NCBI RefSeq assembly: GCF_024868665.1
Contig: NC_079891.1
Coordinates: forward strand, 19,520,953-19,584,952
Reading direction: 5' to 3'
From: Triplophysa rosa
Lineage: Eukaryota > Chordata > Actinopteri > Cypriniformes > Nemacheilidae
DNA: 64,000 nucleotides
The position numbers and the translations under genes were made by a program. Shown one piece after another: positions 49,189-60,009 of this stretch. Within the stretch, counting starts at the first letter, position 1; the number at the start of each line of letters is the position of its first letter. Below the pieces are notes generated by a model. It was not told the DNA's origin. It searched no databases and worked only from the letters and a program-made list of their open reading frames with translations.

Positions 49189-50600
49189 ATTTCTGTGCTC
49201 GATACACTCCCCCAGGTTCGTATAGGTTTCGTAAAGTTTTTTTTCAAACATAAAATTACCTTACATAACATCTTTTCTTAGTCCCTTATTGGGCAATTTT
49301 CCCAGAAAAGCACGCCCACGCGTCAACAATCAAGAGAAAGAGCACGGCCACGCGTCAACCAGCTAGAACGGGAGAAAGAGCACGGCCACGCGTCAACCAG
49401 CTAGAACGGGAGAACGTCCATCAATGATCTTCGCAGAAGTACAGCTGTATTTGTTTGTTCATTGCATTTGGGTGAGGAAAGTTATAGAAACGGTGGATAT
49501 AATGATGGATTTGTAGATGGTTTGAAACTGATAGATGGAGCGGTCCCAGATGCCGGACATGAACCGGACGCAGTAACTGAACCTGAGTCAAATGTCTGTG
49601 TTTTGTTGGCAATCGGTGCGTATGTGTATTATGTAAACAACAGGAACTTATAGTAAATCAACAGACATGCAGGGATAATGTGATGATGTATTGTGTGTGC
49701 GTGCTGTAGTTCCCCCCTGCACGCCTCCAGGGCTCGCCTGTTTTCGGAAATAATCGTACAGCTGTATCTGTCTTTTATAAATGTGATCAAACTAAAGGCT
49801 CTTCGAAGATATGAAGTATGCAATACTACTCTATAGGTACTCAAGATTAATATGAGATTGGCAGAAACTGCGTGTGTTACGTCCGCTTTAACTAAAAATG
49901 TCTAGTGTCTAGTTAAGGACAATGTATTTTGTGTTACTTTTAACCTTGTGCTGTCCCTTTTATTTATTTACCATAAAATCAATACAAAATGACTCACAGT
50001 GGGTGTGATGGGGAGAATTTCTCTTATAACATGTTGCGCATGGAGAATTTCGGGAATGAACCTGAACACAGTCCAAAGAAAAATAATTTGACTGAAGCTG
50101 TGAAGCATTTTATTAAGATTCAGGATAAAACACCTTAAGAATGTTCATTAAATCAAATATATCGCAAATATTGATCATTTGAAATAAATGGTTAAGAAAT
50201 TTTATTGGAAAAGGAATTATGCTGTAAATGCTGCAACACATGCATTCCTAAATGCAATGAGATTGACAGGCACCTGTTCAGACTGTGGCTCTTGGACTAA
50301 TTAAATGACATAAAGAGATTTTTGAAGGGTCAGGGTAACATACAAGCTAAAAGAAGGATCAATTGGATTGCATGCTGCTGAGTTAGCGATTGCTGATCTA
50401 TACACCATTTACCTCCGCATTTACTATGGTAACTGCAAATGACATTCACCTATAGCCTGCTCCAAAGGTTACAGCAATGTGAAGTTATATATAGAGGTGC
50501 TTTTCTCTGCTGGGGTACCAAATCAGGCCATTAACAGAAATGGGGTTGGACGGCAGTGGACTCATACGCAGAAAGGCTGAATGTGTTCAGAGATTTTTTT
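49189..50600. other. Gene-free region with a short tandem repeat
   Basis: Contains a 38-bp unit (AAGAGCACGGCCACGCGTCA plus CCAGCTAGAACGGGAG...) repeated twice, with a degenerate third copy, at about 49300-49413. A 63-codon frame at 49462-49653 and a few others have no recognised family. Confidence 0.5.
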
Positions 50601-50604
50601 TATT

Positions 50605-51581
50605 TTAAAGGGATAGTTTACCCAAAAATAAAAAATTCTGTCATCATTCACTCACCTTTGTGTTGTTCCAAATCTGTATACATTTCTTTGTTCTGATGAA
50701 CACTGTCAGGATTTGACAAGGGAGAGAACCCAAATGCAGGCAGGCAGAGGTGAAGGGGTTAACAGATAATTTATTTAAACAATAACACAAAACAAGAACC
50801 CACGAGGGGGTAAAGCAAAAACACAGGTAAACAAAAACGAAGACTGACTAAACACTAGACTAACCAAACACTAGACAAAAACTAAACTGAACACTTACTA
50901 GACAGAACGGAGGAATACACAAAGGACACTGGCATGGGAAGCAGGAAGGCACAGAACATGGAACGCAGCAAGACAACATATACAATACACGAGCACAGGA
51001 CAAAGAAACATGAGGGCATTAAATAGGGCAAGACAAACGAGGGATAATGACACAGGGCAGGTGGGAAACATCAGACACGACAGGGAAGCAATACATGAAA
51101 CGAGAGGGGTGGGGCCAATGACAAGACATGAGAAAGCACATGAGATGTCAAAATGTAAGCAACTCATGGCTTTCTCACATAAAACCTAAAGGCTCTGTCC
51201 CAATCCTGCCACACGACTAGAAATTCAGAAACAAGAGGGCAGGACCGTGACAAACACAGAGAAAGTTATTTGAAAGAATGCTTGTAACAAAATAGTTTGT
51301 GGACCTCATTGACTACCATATAGGAAAAAATACTTTATAATTTTTTGTTCTGTTAAACACAAAAGAAGATATTTTGAAGAATGTAAAACTGTTCTGGGGC
51401 ACTTTTGACTACCATTTTTCGTACTATGGAAGTCAATGGGGTCCAAGAACTGTTTGGTTACAAGCATTCGCCCAAATATCTTTATCTGTGTTCAACCAAA
51501 TACATTTATACAGATTTGGAATAACTAGAGAGTGAGTAATTCATGACAGAATTTTTATTTTTGGGTGAACTGTCCCTTTAA
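50605..51581. mobile_element. TTAA-type MITE (GTTCACCC family) split by an LTR insertion
   Basis: The left part (50605-50703, TTAAAGGGATAGTTTACCC) and the right part (51253-51581, ending TTTTTGGGTGAACTGTCCCT then TTAA) are the two sides of one MITE, reading into each other across the inserted LTR. The right part is closely similar to the copy in the IkB intron. Confidence 0.75.
50704..51252 (-). mobile_element. Solo LTR (TGTCA...TGACA), nested in a MITE
   Basis: The 549-bp sequence is flanked by an exact 5-bp repeat AACAC (50699-50703 and 51253-51257). On the minus strand it begins TGTCACGGTCCTGCC and ends TGACA, satisfying the TG...CA rule for LTRs. It is the same family as 59453-60009, with matching blocks such as GTCATTGGCCCC and CCCCTCTCGTTTC. 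Internal retroelement genes are absent, so it is a solo LTR or an LTR-like non-autonomous element. Two 5' hairpins are present. Confidence 0.7.
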
Positions 51582-52405
51582 AGCCTCCAGTATGGATGTA
51601 ATGAAGAATGTCATTATTTAAATCAGGTCCTGTCATATCATGTCATGAGTAATAGTGTAATCTGACAGTACAATATTACAATTCGATAAAAAAGTAAATT
51701 TAGCTTAGGGTGAACCTCTTGATGTTAACCAATATGCAATTATGGCTGGACCCACAGATTTGAAAGCTGAGAATGACTCAAAATTCCTAAAGCCCTGTGT
51801 AGTAATAAATTGAACAAAAAAAAGTGAGTTTAGTGTAAAGGGCGTAATTCACAACAAAGCCTCTGTAAACCCAGCGTTCTGGGACTAAGAACAAAGCTTT
51901 GTGTCTTTAAAATATAAGTGCTTTTTGGCAAGGTAGAAACAAACATGCAACTGGGGATTTTGTTACTTAACTTTGCCATTTAGCAGATGCTTTTAATCCA
52001 AAACTACTTACAGTTCACTAATTGCAGGAGCAGTACCCCGTGGAATGACATGGAGCAAAGTGCTTGGCTCAAGGGCATAGAGAGCAAGATCTCTTGGCAT
52101 CAAACAGCTTCTGTGTTAGCGGTTTTTATCTTTTCCCTTCTGCTGGCAGCATCATCTTAAGTGGAATAGATTTTAACCCATGCATGTATCCAGTAGCCAT
52201 TTCATATTGTTACTGGATTTCCGTTATATTGTCATTAGAGCAAAAATAAAAAGTCCGACATTAAAAAGCAATTTAGCACTTATGTGTCTTATAAAAAGCT
52301 GCTACGTAACTACATAGCTACTAGGGTCATGAAAATGTCAACTGAGATCAAATAAAAATCTTTAGAAATGGTGCTGCTTTTTGTTGTAATCTTGTAAGCG
52401 GTATC
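51582..52405. other. Gene-free region with a dispersed repeat
   Basis: At 51970-52100 lies a repeat of the TTTAGCAGATGCTTTTAATC type, continuing into CAGTACCCCGTGGAATGACA and GCTTGGCTCAAGGGCA, as in other fish copies. No gene is present. Confidence 0.5.
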
Positions 52406-52407
52406 AT

Positions 52408-53352
52408 TCAGGAGAAACCCCCCTGCACTCCCCCCTCTCACCATCATGAACAGCACTGTGGCAGCAGTGGAGTCATTCAGGTTCCTGGGCACCACCATCT
52501 CTCAGAACCTGAAGTGGGACAATCACATTGGCTCCATCGCTAAAAAAGCCCAGCAAAGGTTGTACTTCTTACATCAGCTGAAGAAGTTCAACCTACCACA
52601 AACTCTATTAAAACAGTTTTACTCAGCAGTCATAGCGTCTGTCCTCTGCACATCCATCACTGTCTGGTTTGGCTCAGCCACAAAGTCAGACATCAGAAGA
52701 TTACAGAGGACGGATCGGACTGCTGAGAAGATCATTGGTGCTCCCCTGCCCACCCTCCAAGAACTGTATACATCCAGAGTGAGGAAAAGGGCTCAGAACA
52801 TCACCCTGGACCTCTGACATCCAAGCCATCATCTCTTCACAATGCTGCCGTCTGGTCGGCGCTACAGAGCACTGAGAACCAAAACAACCAGACACAAAAA
52901 CAGCTTCTTCCCTCAGACCATCTGCCTCTTGAACAGATAAATGTTTTTACACACCGTGCAATTAATAACTCTGTGCAATAATAATTATATCCTCCAGATA
53001 ATACACTATCTATTTTTTATACAACTTTTACTATATATTATTTTTCATTCTGCTGTATATAGCACATACCTTGTACTACAATAGTCTATTTTTATTTTTT
53101 ACTTGTACATATTTACATACACACATAGCTTATCTCTCTATATCTTTATCTTATGTTTATTGTATTGTATTTCCTATTTTTTATACCCATAGGCCCTTAT
53201 TTAAATCATTGTGTACTGTATTCTATTGTGTTATGGTCTCTGTGTATTGTTGTTGCTGTTTCTGTGTACTGGATGCTCCTGTCACCAACACAAATTCCTT
53301 GTATATGCAAACATATTTGGCAATAAAGCTCTTTCTGATTCTGATTCTGATC
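52408..53352 (+). pseudogene. 3' end of an L2/CR1-like LINE (reverse transcriptase C-terminus plus 3' UTR)
   Basis: A 124-codon frame (52446-52817) reads AVESFRFLGTTISQNLKWDN, QLKKFNLPQTLLKQFYSAV and LQELYTSRVRKRAQNI, the C-terminal portion of a fish non-LTR reverse transcriptase. After a stop the reading resumes as HPSHHLFTMLPSGRRYRALR. The 3' UTR ends in a TTTGGCAATAAAGC signal and a GATTCTGATTCTGAT tail, typical of 3' microsatellite ends in this LINE class. 5'-truncated and inactive. Confidence 0.75.
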
Positions 53353-53394
53353 AGTGCCATTTACCAAGACAGAAACTCTTTTTGATATTTGTTA

Positions 53395-53640
53395 TGAATG
53401 TGTAATAGGAATACATCTGCCATGTACACAATTGTCACATACATAATTGTCTATATTGTATATTGTGTTTTTGCTGTTTTGTACATTGCCTATTTCTATA
53501 TTATTGTATATTATTATTATTTTTATCACCTGTGTTCTGTCCTGTTGCTGTCTTTCTGTTGCACTGTGGAGCTTCTATCACTATAACAAATTACTCGTAT
53601 GAGGAAACATACTTGGCCAATAAAGCTCATTCTATTATCT
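53395..53640 (+). mobile_element. Second LINE 3' UTR relic
   Basis: The segment resembles the preceding LINE 3' UTR in layout (TGTTCTGTCCTGTTGCTGTC, TTGGCCAATAAAGCTCATTC) but is a separate, short copy ending in TATCTTCTTC. No protein-coding part remains. Confidence 0.5.
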
Positions 53641-53644
53641 TCTT

Positions 53645-54305
53645 CTATTCTCATGTTTGCTGAAACACTACAACAAACACTAATTTACTCAATAATATCT
53701 TTACAGATATTTAATTAAACACGGGTAGCTTTCTTACATTTATCACATACTCTTGATAGCTTCTCTGGAATTTACTGTTCATTGCATCCGAAAAGGTAAT
53801 GTTGCAATTTTCAATAAATGCTTAGTAGAAGAGGCCCACTGCACATCTGAGCATTTGATAAAACCTGGCCCAGAGCTGCGGGTGTGGAAAGGTGTTCTGC
53901 GTGAAGAAGGCAGGGACATATGGGCTCTAACAGTTTTCACACTGTGTCTCACCTTGCTATGATACCTGGCTGACCTTTCAGAGCACACAGGCGATATGTG
54001 TGGGTGGAAGAAAAGAGAGCATTGTTATATTGCTTGTTTGTAACTTAAAGTAGCAAAAATTGAATAATTATTGTGGTGCATATAATGACTGTTGTACAGA
54101 CATTCTTATAATAACATACAGTTTTTTTCTTATAATAACATACAAACTGTTGTATAGAATTTCTGTATGTTTCAAATAAATTGTATATGTTTCATAAATT
54201 ATACAATATAAAATGAACATTTATTAAATATAAGTTCATGGTATTTTTAGCTTTTTTCTAATTTATTTTTAAAATTAGAAGTTACAGTATATCTTTTTAT
54301 ATACT
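53645..54305. other. Gene-free AT-rich region
   Basis: Nothing recognisable; short frames only. Confidence 0.5.
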
Positions 54306-54307
54306 AT

Positions 54308-55075
54308 TGATAGATCCAACTATTTCTGCCTCTGTTTGTTTAGTGTCAAAACATTCAGATAATTTATCTGACAAATGATGTTTTATTAACAAAGTTTGGG
54401 AGGAGCACGTGGAAATAATTACGCAGCTGCCAGCCATTAGCCATCACGTCTCCCGTCCAATCAAATCAATAGAAAAGTCTTTAAATAGTTAAATCGCCTT
54501 ACCTACTTCACTCTAGGTTTTGCAATATCCCTCCACCCCGACTCCTCCTATTAAACCCTATTCCTATCGGGGGAAGTGCTCCAGGCTCGGGCAAACACAG
54601 AGATCGGAGCCCTCACCCCGGACAAGGGGATGTGCTCTGGGTTCGGGAAAGAATACCGACCCCAGAGCCCCCTCCCTGGATAGCACGCCAAATACGCATA
54701 ATATTTTCTGCTTAAATTAAACCGACGCCTATTTAACTATTTGCTAAGGTGAACTCGTGAATTCCCCAGCTGTTTTGTGTAGTTTAATCTCTGCATCACC
54801 CTTAGTCTCAGACATCTTCAGTCATCTTTAGAACAATTAGAATCAATCCCCTAACACACACAGTGTTCAACCACGGTACCGTTTAACTTTTGATTCTTTA
54901 GATTCTTTGGATGGAGATGACAAACAACCAACTCACACTGCTGTAGGCGCACCCCAGCAGCACCATGAGGAGAAGACCTGCAGGGTTTCCTTTTTGTACC
55001 TCACGTCTATGACAAGTCCGGTTGTTCAGCTGTCATTCCATCCTGCCAACAACGCCATATGATAGATCCAACTAT
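54308..55075. mobile_element. 736-bp insertion flanked by a 16-bp direct repeat
   Basis: TGATAGATCCAACTAT occurs at 54308-54323 and again at 55060-55075. The enclosed segment has an abrupt GC-rich block (54535-54690) with two imperfect copies of a GGGGAAGTGCTCCAGGCTCG-like motif (second copy GGGGATGTGCTCTGGGTTCG). A 16-bp duplication fits LINE-mediated insertion, but no LINE tail or ORF is seen; the nature is unknown. Confidence 0.45.
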
Positions 55076-55850
55076 GGGATATGGCTTGCAGATCTTATAG
55101 ATCTAAAATTTGTCAAGTTTCACTAGATCTCTCCCCGTCAGGAACTTATTAAATCCGGAAATATCCACTCCATTGTGAGTCAATACTTTAAACCAACCAC
55201 CAGGGATATACAGAGCTGAAGGGCAGAACAGCACGCAGGAGACGAAGTGATGTTAAATAAACTGCAAATGATTTATTAAATAATCTCAGTTGTGCTTTAA
55301 TGCTCAGTCTAGCTCTGTCAAACTTCGTCTGACTAGAAACAGATTCAATAGGTGTTGTTAACCATGCAAGATTACAGTATCAAAACATTGTCTCCTGATG
55401 TTATTATGAACCTTGAGATGGAGACCATTGGATACTCATATCAGCATAAGAGACAATACAACTCCCAACGAGGTTAAACAATATTGAAAATAAGGACGAA
55501 ATGTAACAAATAATAAGAATAAAAGTGAATAATAAAATAAATGAATGAATACATATGATAAATGAATATATGATGAATGAATAATGTAATAAACGAGATA
55601 AATGAAATAGAATAATATAATGAAATAAAACAAGAAACAAGTGTATGTTTCTATCCAGATCTATCACTATATTACTTGTTGTTAGTTAATGTTAGCTAAT
55701 TAATTCAAACACATTGTAATGCCTGTTTCAAACAAGATGCTATTTAAATATACATTTACTGATTTGAAGTCAGTGGTTCTGAAACTGGGGGTGTTTTATG
55801 ATATTTAATGAAATAAAGAAACATAAATCCTGATTGATCACCCAACATAA
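55076..55850. other. Gene-free AT-rich region
   Basis: Includes an ATGAATAAATGAATA-type low-complexity tract at 55530-55640. No gene seen. Confidence 0.5.
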
Positions 55851-55999
55851 TCTAGTACCTCAGAGATGATGTATTTTTGTAGGCTAACCCAGAAGTAAGT
55901 GCGGCGCTGGTTCCCTCGACTGAAAGTCCATTTTTCCCATAGACTTTTGTAAGATTGTGATTCGGTTGTATAACACATCTGCTATGCTAACATACACCC

Positions 56000-57680
56000 A
56001 TTTCTAATGGATGAAGCATTGGCCTGGAAGAGAGGTCATCAGGTGGTCACCCAACCTTCTCTGGGTGTTTCGACCCTTAACCACAACACCCTCCAGTTGG
56101 CGGGTCAGCAGCAGCGGGTCACTGCCCCTCTCCTCCAGGCTTCCAGCTTGTGCCCTCTCTCTTGTGCCAGAGCCAACAGGAGGCTCTCTCTGACACTTCT
56201 CCCAGCCTACGAACGGCTGCTTTACTCAAGTGGCCTCTCAGTCCGAACTTTTGTTAATAGATTCCACACAGATTGAGCTGGGAATCCTTGCCATCCACCA
56301 TCCACCGTCTAACCCACCGTCCACCTTCATCTGCCACGTTGTCCACCCTTTGTCCTGGCAGTCTTGGACGAGTTGCTGGTATTTGCCTTTTTTCCTCTCT
56401 GCAGCTTCCTCACAGCCCTCCTCCCACGGTACCGTCAACTCCACCAGGATGATCTTCTTTCCCTTTGGAGACCACATGATGATGTCGGGCCTTAGAGTTG
56501 TAGACAGTACCGCCTCGGGGAAGTGGAGTTTCCTCCCGAGGTCAACCTCCATTTCCACTCCCTGGGCTGACTGCAAGAGATTCTGCCTGGCTTGGCTGTG
56601 GACAGCAGGTCTTTGGCCCTCTTTCACAAAGGCGATGGTGCTCTGCAGTGGTCTTACTTTGGCTGGTTGTTTCTTCCTCCTTTCCTGCTCCAGGATGTCT
56701 GCGAGCACTGCCAGCACCTTGCCATGGCACCACCTGTATCTCCCCTGTGTCAATGCGATCTTACACCCTGACAGAATGTGTGCCATTATTCCTTTCCCGC
56801 CAAACAACCTGCACAGTGGGTCCTCCCTCATCCCCCACCTGTGCAAATTGACTGGGGTTGGTAAGGTGTCATACACTGTTCGGAGTCGAAAGGATATACG
56901 GAAGGGCTCCAGCCGCCACAGTTCACTCCATGTGATTGTTTTCTCTGGGAGGTTCCACCTCGTCCAGGCCCCTTGAGTTGCGAGCTCGATGGATTTTGCT
57001 CTTCTCCCTTCTTCCTTAGGGTTTTGGACTTCATCCTGGATCATGGTTCTCTTCTCCCTAGGGGTTGACTTTGACCACTGCTGGAAATGTGCTGTTCCTA
57101 GACCCTGTCTTCCAGTGCAAGGATTTCCGTTGATGTCTGTGGTCCAATGAGAACATTCTGCCTGGTTAATCGCCGTGCTGGCGTCCCACTTTCGGCCAGA
57201 TCTTGTTCTAACTCCTTCTTCCCTGGTGAATTGGTCTCGAGAGTCCCTATATGTCAGGGACAGTCTGCACTTGGCGACTTTTACTGATGACAGGGGAAGC
57301 CGGAGCTGGCCCGACCTTATGTAGAGCCCCAAGGACGTAAAGCTCGGTGGTATTCCCAACCATCTTCTAAGGTGCTTGTTGAACTTCCTCTCCAATTCTT
57401 CAACAGTTGATAGGAGCACCTCATATACAGTGAGCAGCCACATGAGTCTTGGGAGCAGGCCATGTTGGTAGATCCAGCACTTGTATTTTCCCGGCAGGCC
57501 AGGCGTGTTAATCTTCTTCAGCCATTCTTCCACTTGTTTTCTGGTGCTGGAGATGCTGTTCTTGTCTGACAGGGAATCATCATACCACTTTTCAATGCAT
57601 TTAATTGGGTTCCCCTGGATTTTCGGGATCACTTCCCCTTGAACAAGAAGCTTGAACTTTCCAGTTGTTTTGCCCTTAAC
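56000..57680 (-). pseudogene. R2/NeSL-like LINE, 3' half, with zinc-knuckle and restriction-like nuclease region
   Basis: A continuous 464-codon frame (57632-56238) carries the reverse-transcriptase thumb side (LKKINTPGLPGKYKCWIYQH, LLPRLMW, LRRWLGIPPS). A zinc-knuckle-like region follows (DPLCRLFGGKGIMAHILSGC, then GRYRWCHGKVL), and then a nuclease-like C-terminus (LRPDIIMWSPKGKKIILVEL, TVPWEEGCEEAAERKKGKYQ) matching the PD-(D/E)xK pattern of R2-clade LINEs. The usual second Cys of the CxxC is Phe here. After the stop at 56238, other frames continue (KAAVRRLGEVSERASCWLW), so the C-terminus is frameshifted. The frame stays open past 57632 to about 57675, where the element is 5'-truncated; the RT catalytic core is missing. 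The nuclease assignment rests on motif reading. Confidence 0.7.
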
Positions 57681-57899
57681 TATTGTTTATGATGTTTACA
57701 CGTTTTTCTATCAAGATAATATTTACAAATTAACACCACATTTGTTACTTTTGAAACCGAAATACAATCGGCGGAAGTAAAAAGCTAACACGATGCTATA
57801 AACAGACTACACTTAAGGTCGATCGATATCAACGTCACCACCATCAAGCCTCTGACAGCGCTTTCAAACTTTATTAAAAATGTGTTCCCGGCAAGTAAT

Positions 57900-57958
57900 T
57901 TACATTTACATTTATGCAATTGGCAGATGCTTTTATCCAAAGCGACGTTCACTGCATT
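57900..57958 (+). repeat. Short dispersed repeat (CAGATGCTTTTATCCAAAGCG type)
   Basis: The best copy in the window of this repeat: ATTTATGCAATTGGCAGATG then CTTTTATCCAAAGCGACG. It is common in fish genomes and likely a SINE/LINE-derived piece. Confidence 0.6.
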
Positions 57959-58093
57959 ATACTATATATATATACAGTATATTGTTATATATTGTTTCTG
58001 AGTATGTGGTACACGTAATTACTCCGTGAATGAATCCGCATCTACATTTTAAGAGATTTGTGCCCATGTTGCATTATTTATGAGCTTTATATG

Positions 58094-58564
58094 TGTAACC
58101 GGTCCTACTCGCCCCGCTCTGCGCGGGCCTCGAACCGGCGTCGGTCCGAATGGGAGACGGGCGCTCTAACGAGGAGGCTAAAGACCGCAGTCTCTGTTAA
58201 ACTCCAGTATGTGAACTTTTACAGTTTTATTTCTTAAGTATCGATTTATCCCTCTGATACCTCTTTCCTACAGATGAAATGAAGAGTCAATGATGGTCTC
58301 TGCGATGAAGTAGGCGACCGTCCACAGCACCCGGCGGTCAATCTGACGTTGATCCTTCTGAAAGGATCCGGGTCACGGCACCAATGTAACCGGTACTACT
58401 CGCCCCGCTCTGCGTGGGCCTCGAACCGGCGTCGGTCCAGATAGGAGACGGGCGCTCTAACGAGGAGGCTAAAGACGTTTCTAGCGTCTGTCGCTAGCAT
58501 CTCTGTTGGTCATGGAGTGAGGTTTACACACTGCACAGCTCTTCACTAGCTGGCCTCCGTTACA
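58094..58564 (-). mobile_element. 471-bp miniature LTR element with a tRNA-like sequence in its LTRs
   Basis: The ends are TGTAAC/GTTACA, with a 4-bp duplication TATG (58090-58093 and 58565-58568). On the minus strand the 5' LTR is 58564-58385 (180 bp). One base after it, TGGTGCCGTGACCCGGAT matches the complement of the tRNA-His 3' end, a primer-binding site. The partial 3' LTR is about 58200-58094. Both LTRs carry TTTAGCCTCCTCGTTAGAGC (A-box-like) and, about 45-50 nt on, the exact B-box GGTTCGAGGCC. No ORF exists. Size and layout resemble TRIM elements; the tRNA-like unit parallels the 5S unit of plant Cassandra. Confidence 0.65.
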
Positions 58565-59452
58565 TATGCGCGATGACGTCTAATTCCCCCGCCAAAGGAA
58601 GTAGTCGCTTTTAGCAACTTGTTAGCAACCGCCGTTTTTAAGACACAATAGCTTTAAAAACGGTTTATAATTGGTGTGTTTTATGTCATAGAATGAAACG
58701 TGAAAATAGGTTTTGTTTACCACAGACCTCATTCGGGTGATTTACCAAAAACCTATTCAAAAACCATAGACTTTGTAGCAATGGAACCGGAAGTCCTAAA
58801 ATGCTAACTTGCTTCTGGGTTTTGCATAAAAAAATACATCATCTCTGTGCCTCTATTCTATGTACCGGTAGAACGCCACTTCTATATACCACTGTTGTGT
58901 GCCGCAATGTAAGGCAAGGCAAGTTTATTTATATAGCACATTTCATACACAATGGTAATTCAAAGTGCTTTACATAAAAATTATTAAAATAATCATCTAA
59001 AAATAATCACAACAATAAAACAAGGAATTTAAAATCCTTTAAAATTATTTTAAAAATGATTTAAAGTTCATTAAAACAGTTTAGAATAAACTGATTATAC
59101 ATGAAATATAGTGCAGTCAGTTCAGACAAGGCACAGTGCTCATTCAGTAAATGCACAGCTAAAAAGATGAGTTTTGAGTCTGCATTTAAATGTTGATAAT
59201 GTTTTAGCACATCTGATCTCTTCTGGAAGCTGATTCCAGCTACAAGCAGCATAAAAGCTAAAAGCGGATTCCCCTTGTTTAGAGTGAACCCTTGGTATAT
59301 CTAAGTGACTTGATCCTAATGATCTAAGTGGTCTCTTAGGTTTATATTTAGTGAGCATATCTGCAATGTATTTCGGTCCTAGGCCGGTTAGTGATTTATT
59401 AACGTGTAACAGTACTTTAAAATCAATCCTAAAAGTAACTGGAAGCCAATGT

Positions 59453-60009
59453 TGTCATGGCTCTGCCTCTATTAGTCATGTTTTTCTTGGTCCTGTGGCA
59501 GAGCCATGACAAAGCCTTTGGTTATGTGTGGAGAGAAACATATTATTGTCCTTTTGACAATAATATGCGTTCTCTCCAGTGTCTCGTCATTGGCCCCGCC
59601 CCTCTCGTTTCCTATATTATTTCCCGGCCGTGTCTGATTACCCTCACCTGCCCTGTGTCGTTATCCTTCGTTTGTCTTCCCCTTTAAATAGCCTTCATGT
59701 TTCATTGTCTTGTTGTTCGTGCGTTGCGTTTTGTGCTATATTTGTGAACCCTGTACCTTGTGCTGTGCCTCATGTGGTTTGTCTACCTGTTCCCCCAGTT
59801 CTTGCCCTGTCTGTAAGTTTGGTTTATTCTTTAGCCTTAGTTTCTGTTTTGCCCCATAGTGGGAAGTTTTTCTTTGTCTTTTTTGAAAAGCGTTTTGGTT
59901 ATTGTGTTTGTCCCCCATCGAGGGTTTTTGTTTTCATTATTAAAGTCTTGTTTTGTTAACCCCTTCACACCTGCCTGCATTTGGGTTCTTCCACGCACCA
60001 CTCGTGACA
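59453..60009 (+). mobile_element. Solo LTR (TGTCA...TGACA), inserted in LINE ORF2
   Basis: The 557-bp sequence is flanked by an exact 5-bp duplication AATGT (59448-59452 and 60010-60014). It starts TGTCATGGCTCTGCC and ends CGTGACA. A CTTTAAATAG box lies at about 59681 and an ATTATTAAAGTC segment near the 3' end could act as polyadenylation signal; both fit an LTR. The 5' 125 bp hold two perfect or near-perfect hairpins. It is the same family as 50704-51252 (opposite strand). No internal region remains. Confidence 0.75.

Larger units (their letters stand above)
55860..58852. mobile_element. About 3-kb structure with inverted ends, hosting nested retroelements
   Basis: CAGAGATGATGTATTTTTGT at the left, followed by AACCCAGAAG, is inverted at the right (CTTCTGGGTT... 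AAAAATACATCATCTCTG, 58811-58852). Further inward, GGTTCC and CATAGACTTT blocks are also inverted between the two ends. This suggests an old DNA transposon or MITE expanded by insertions: an R2-like LINE (56.0-57.7 kb) and a miniature LTR element (58.1-58.6 kb). A target duplication is not evident (TACCT versus TGCCT). Confidence 0.5.

Noticed and set aside
49462..49653. 63-codon frame downstream of the DIRS element
   Set aside because: No family features, no promoter or splice context.
58094..58190. A functional tRNA gene
   Set aside because: The B-box is perfect and the A-box partial, but no seven-base acceptor stem or five-base anticodon stem can be formed; it lies in an LTR.
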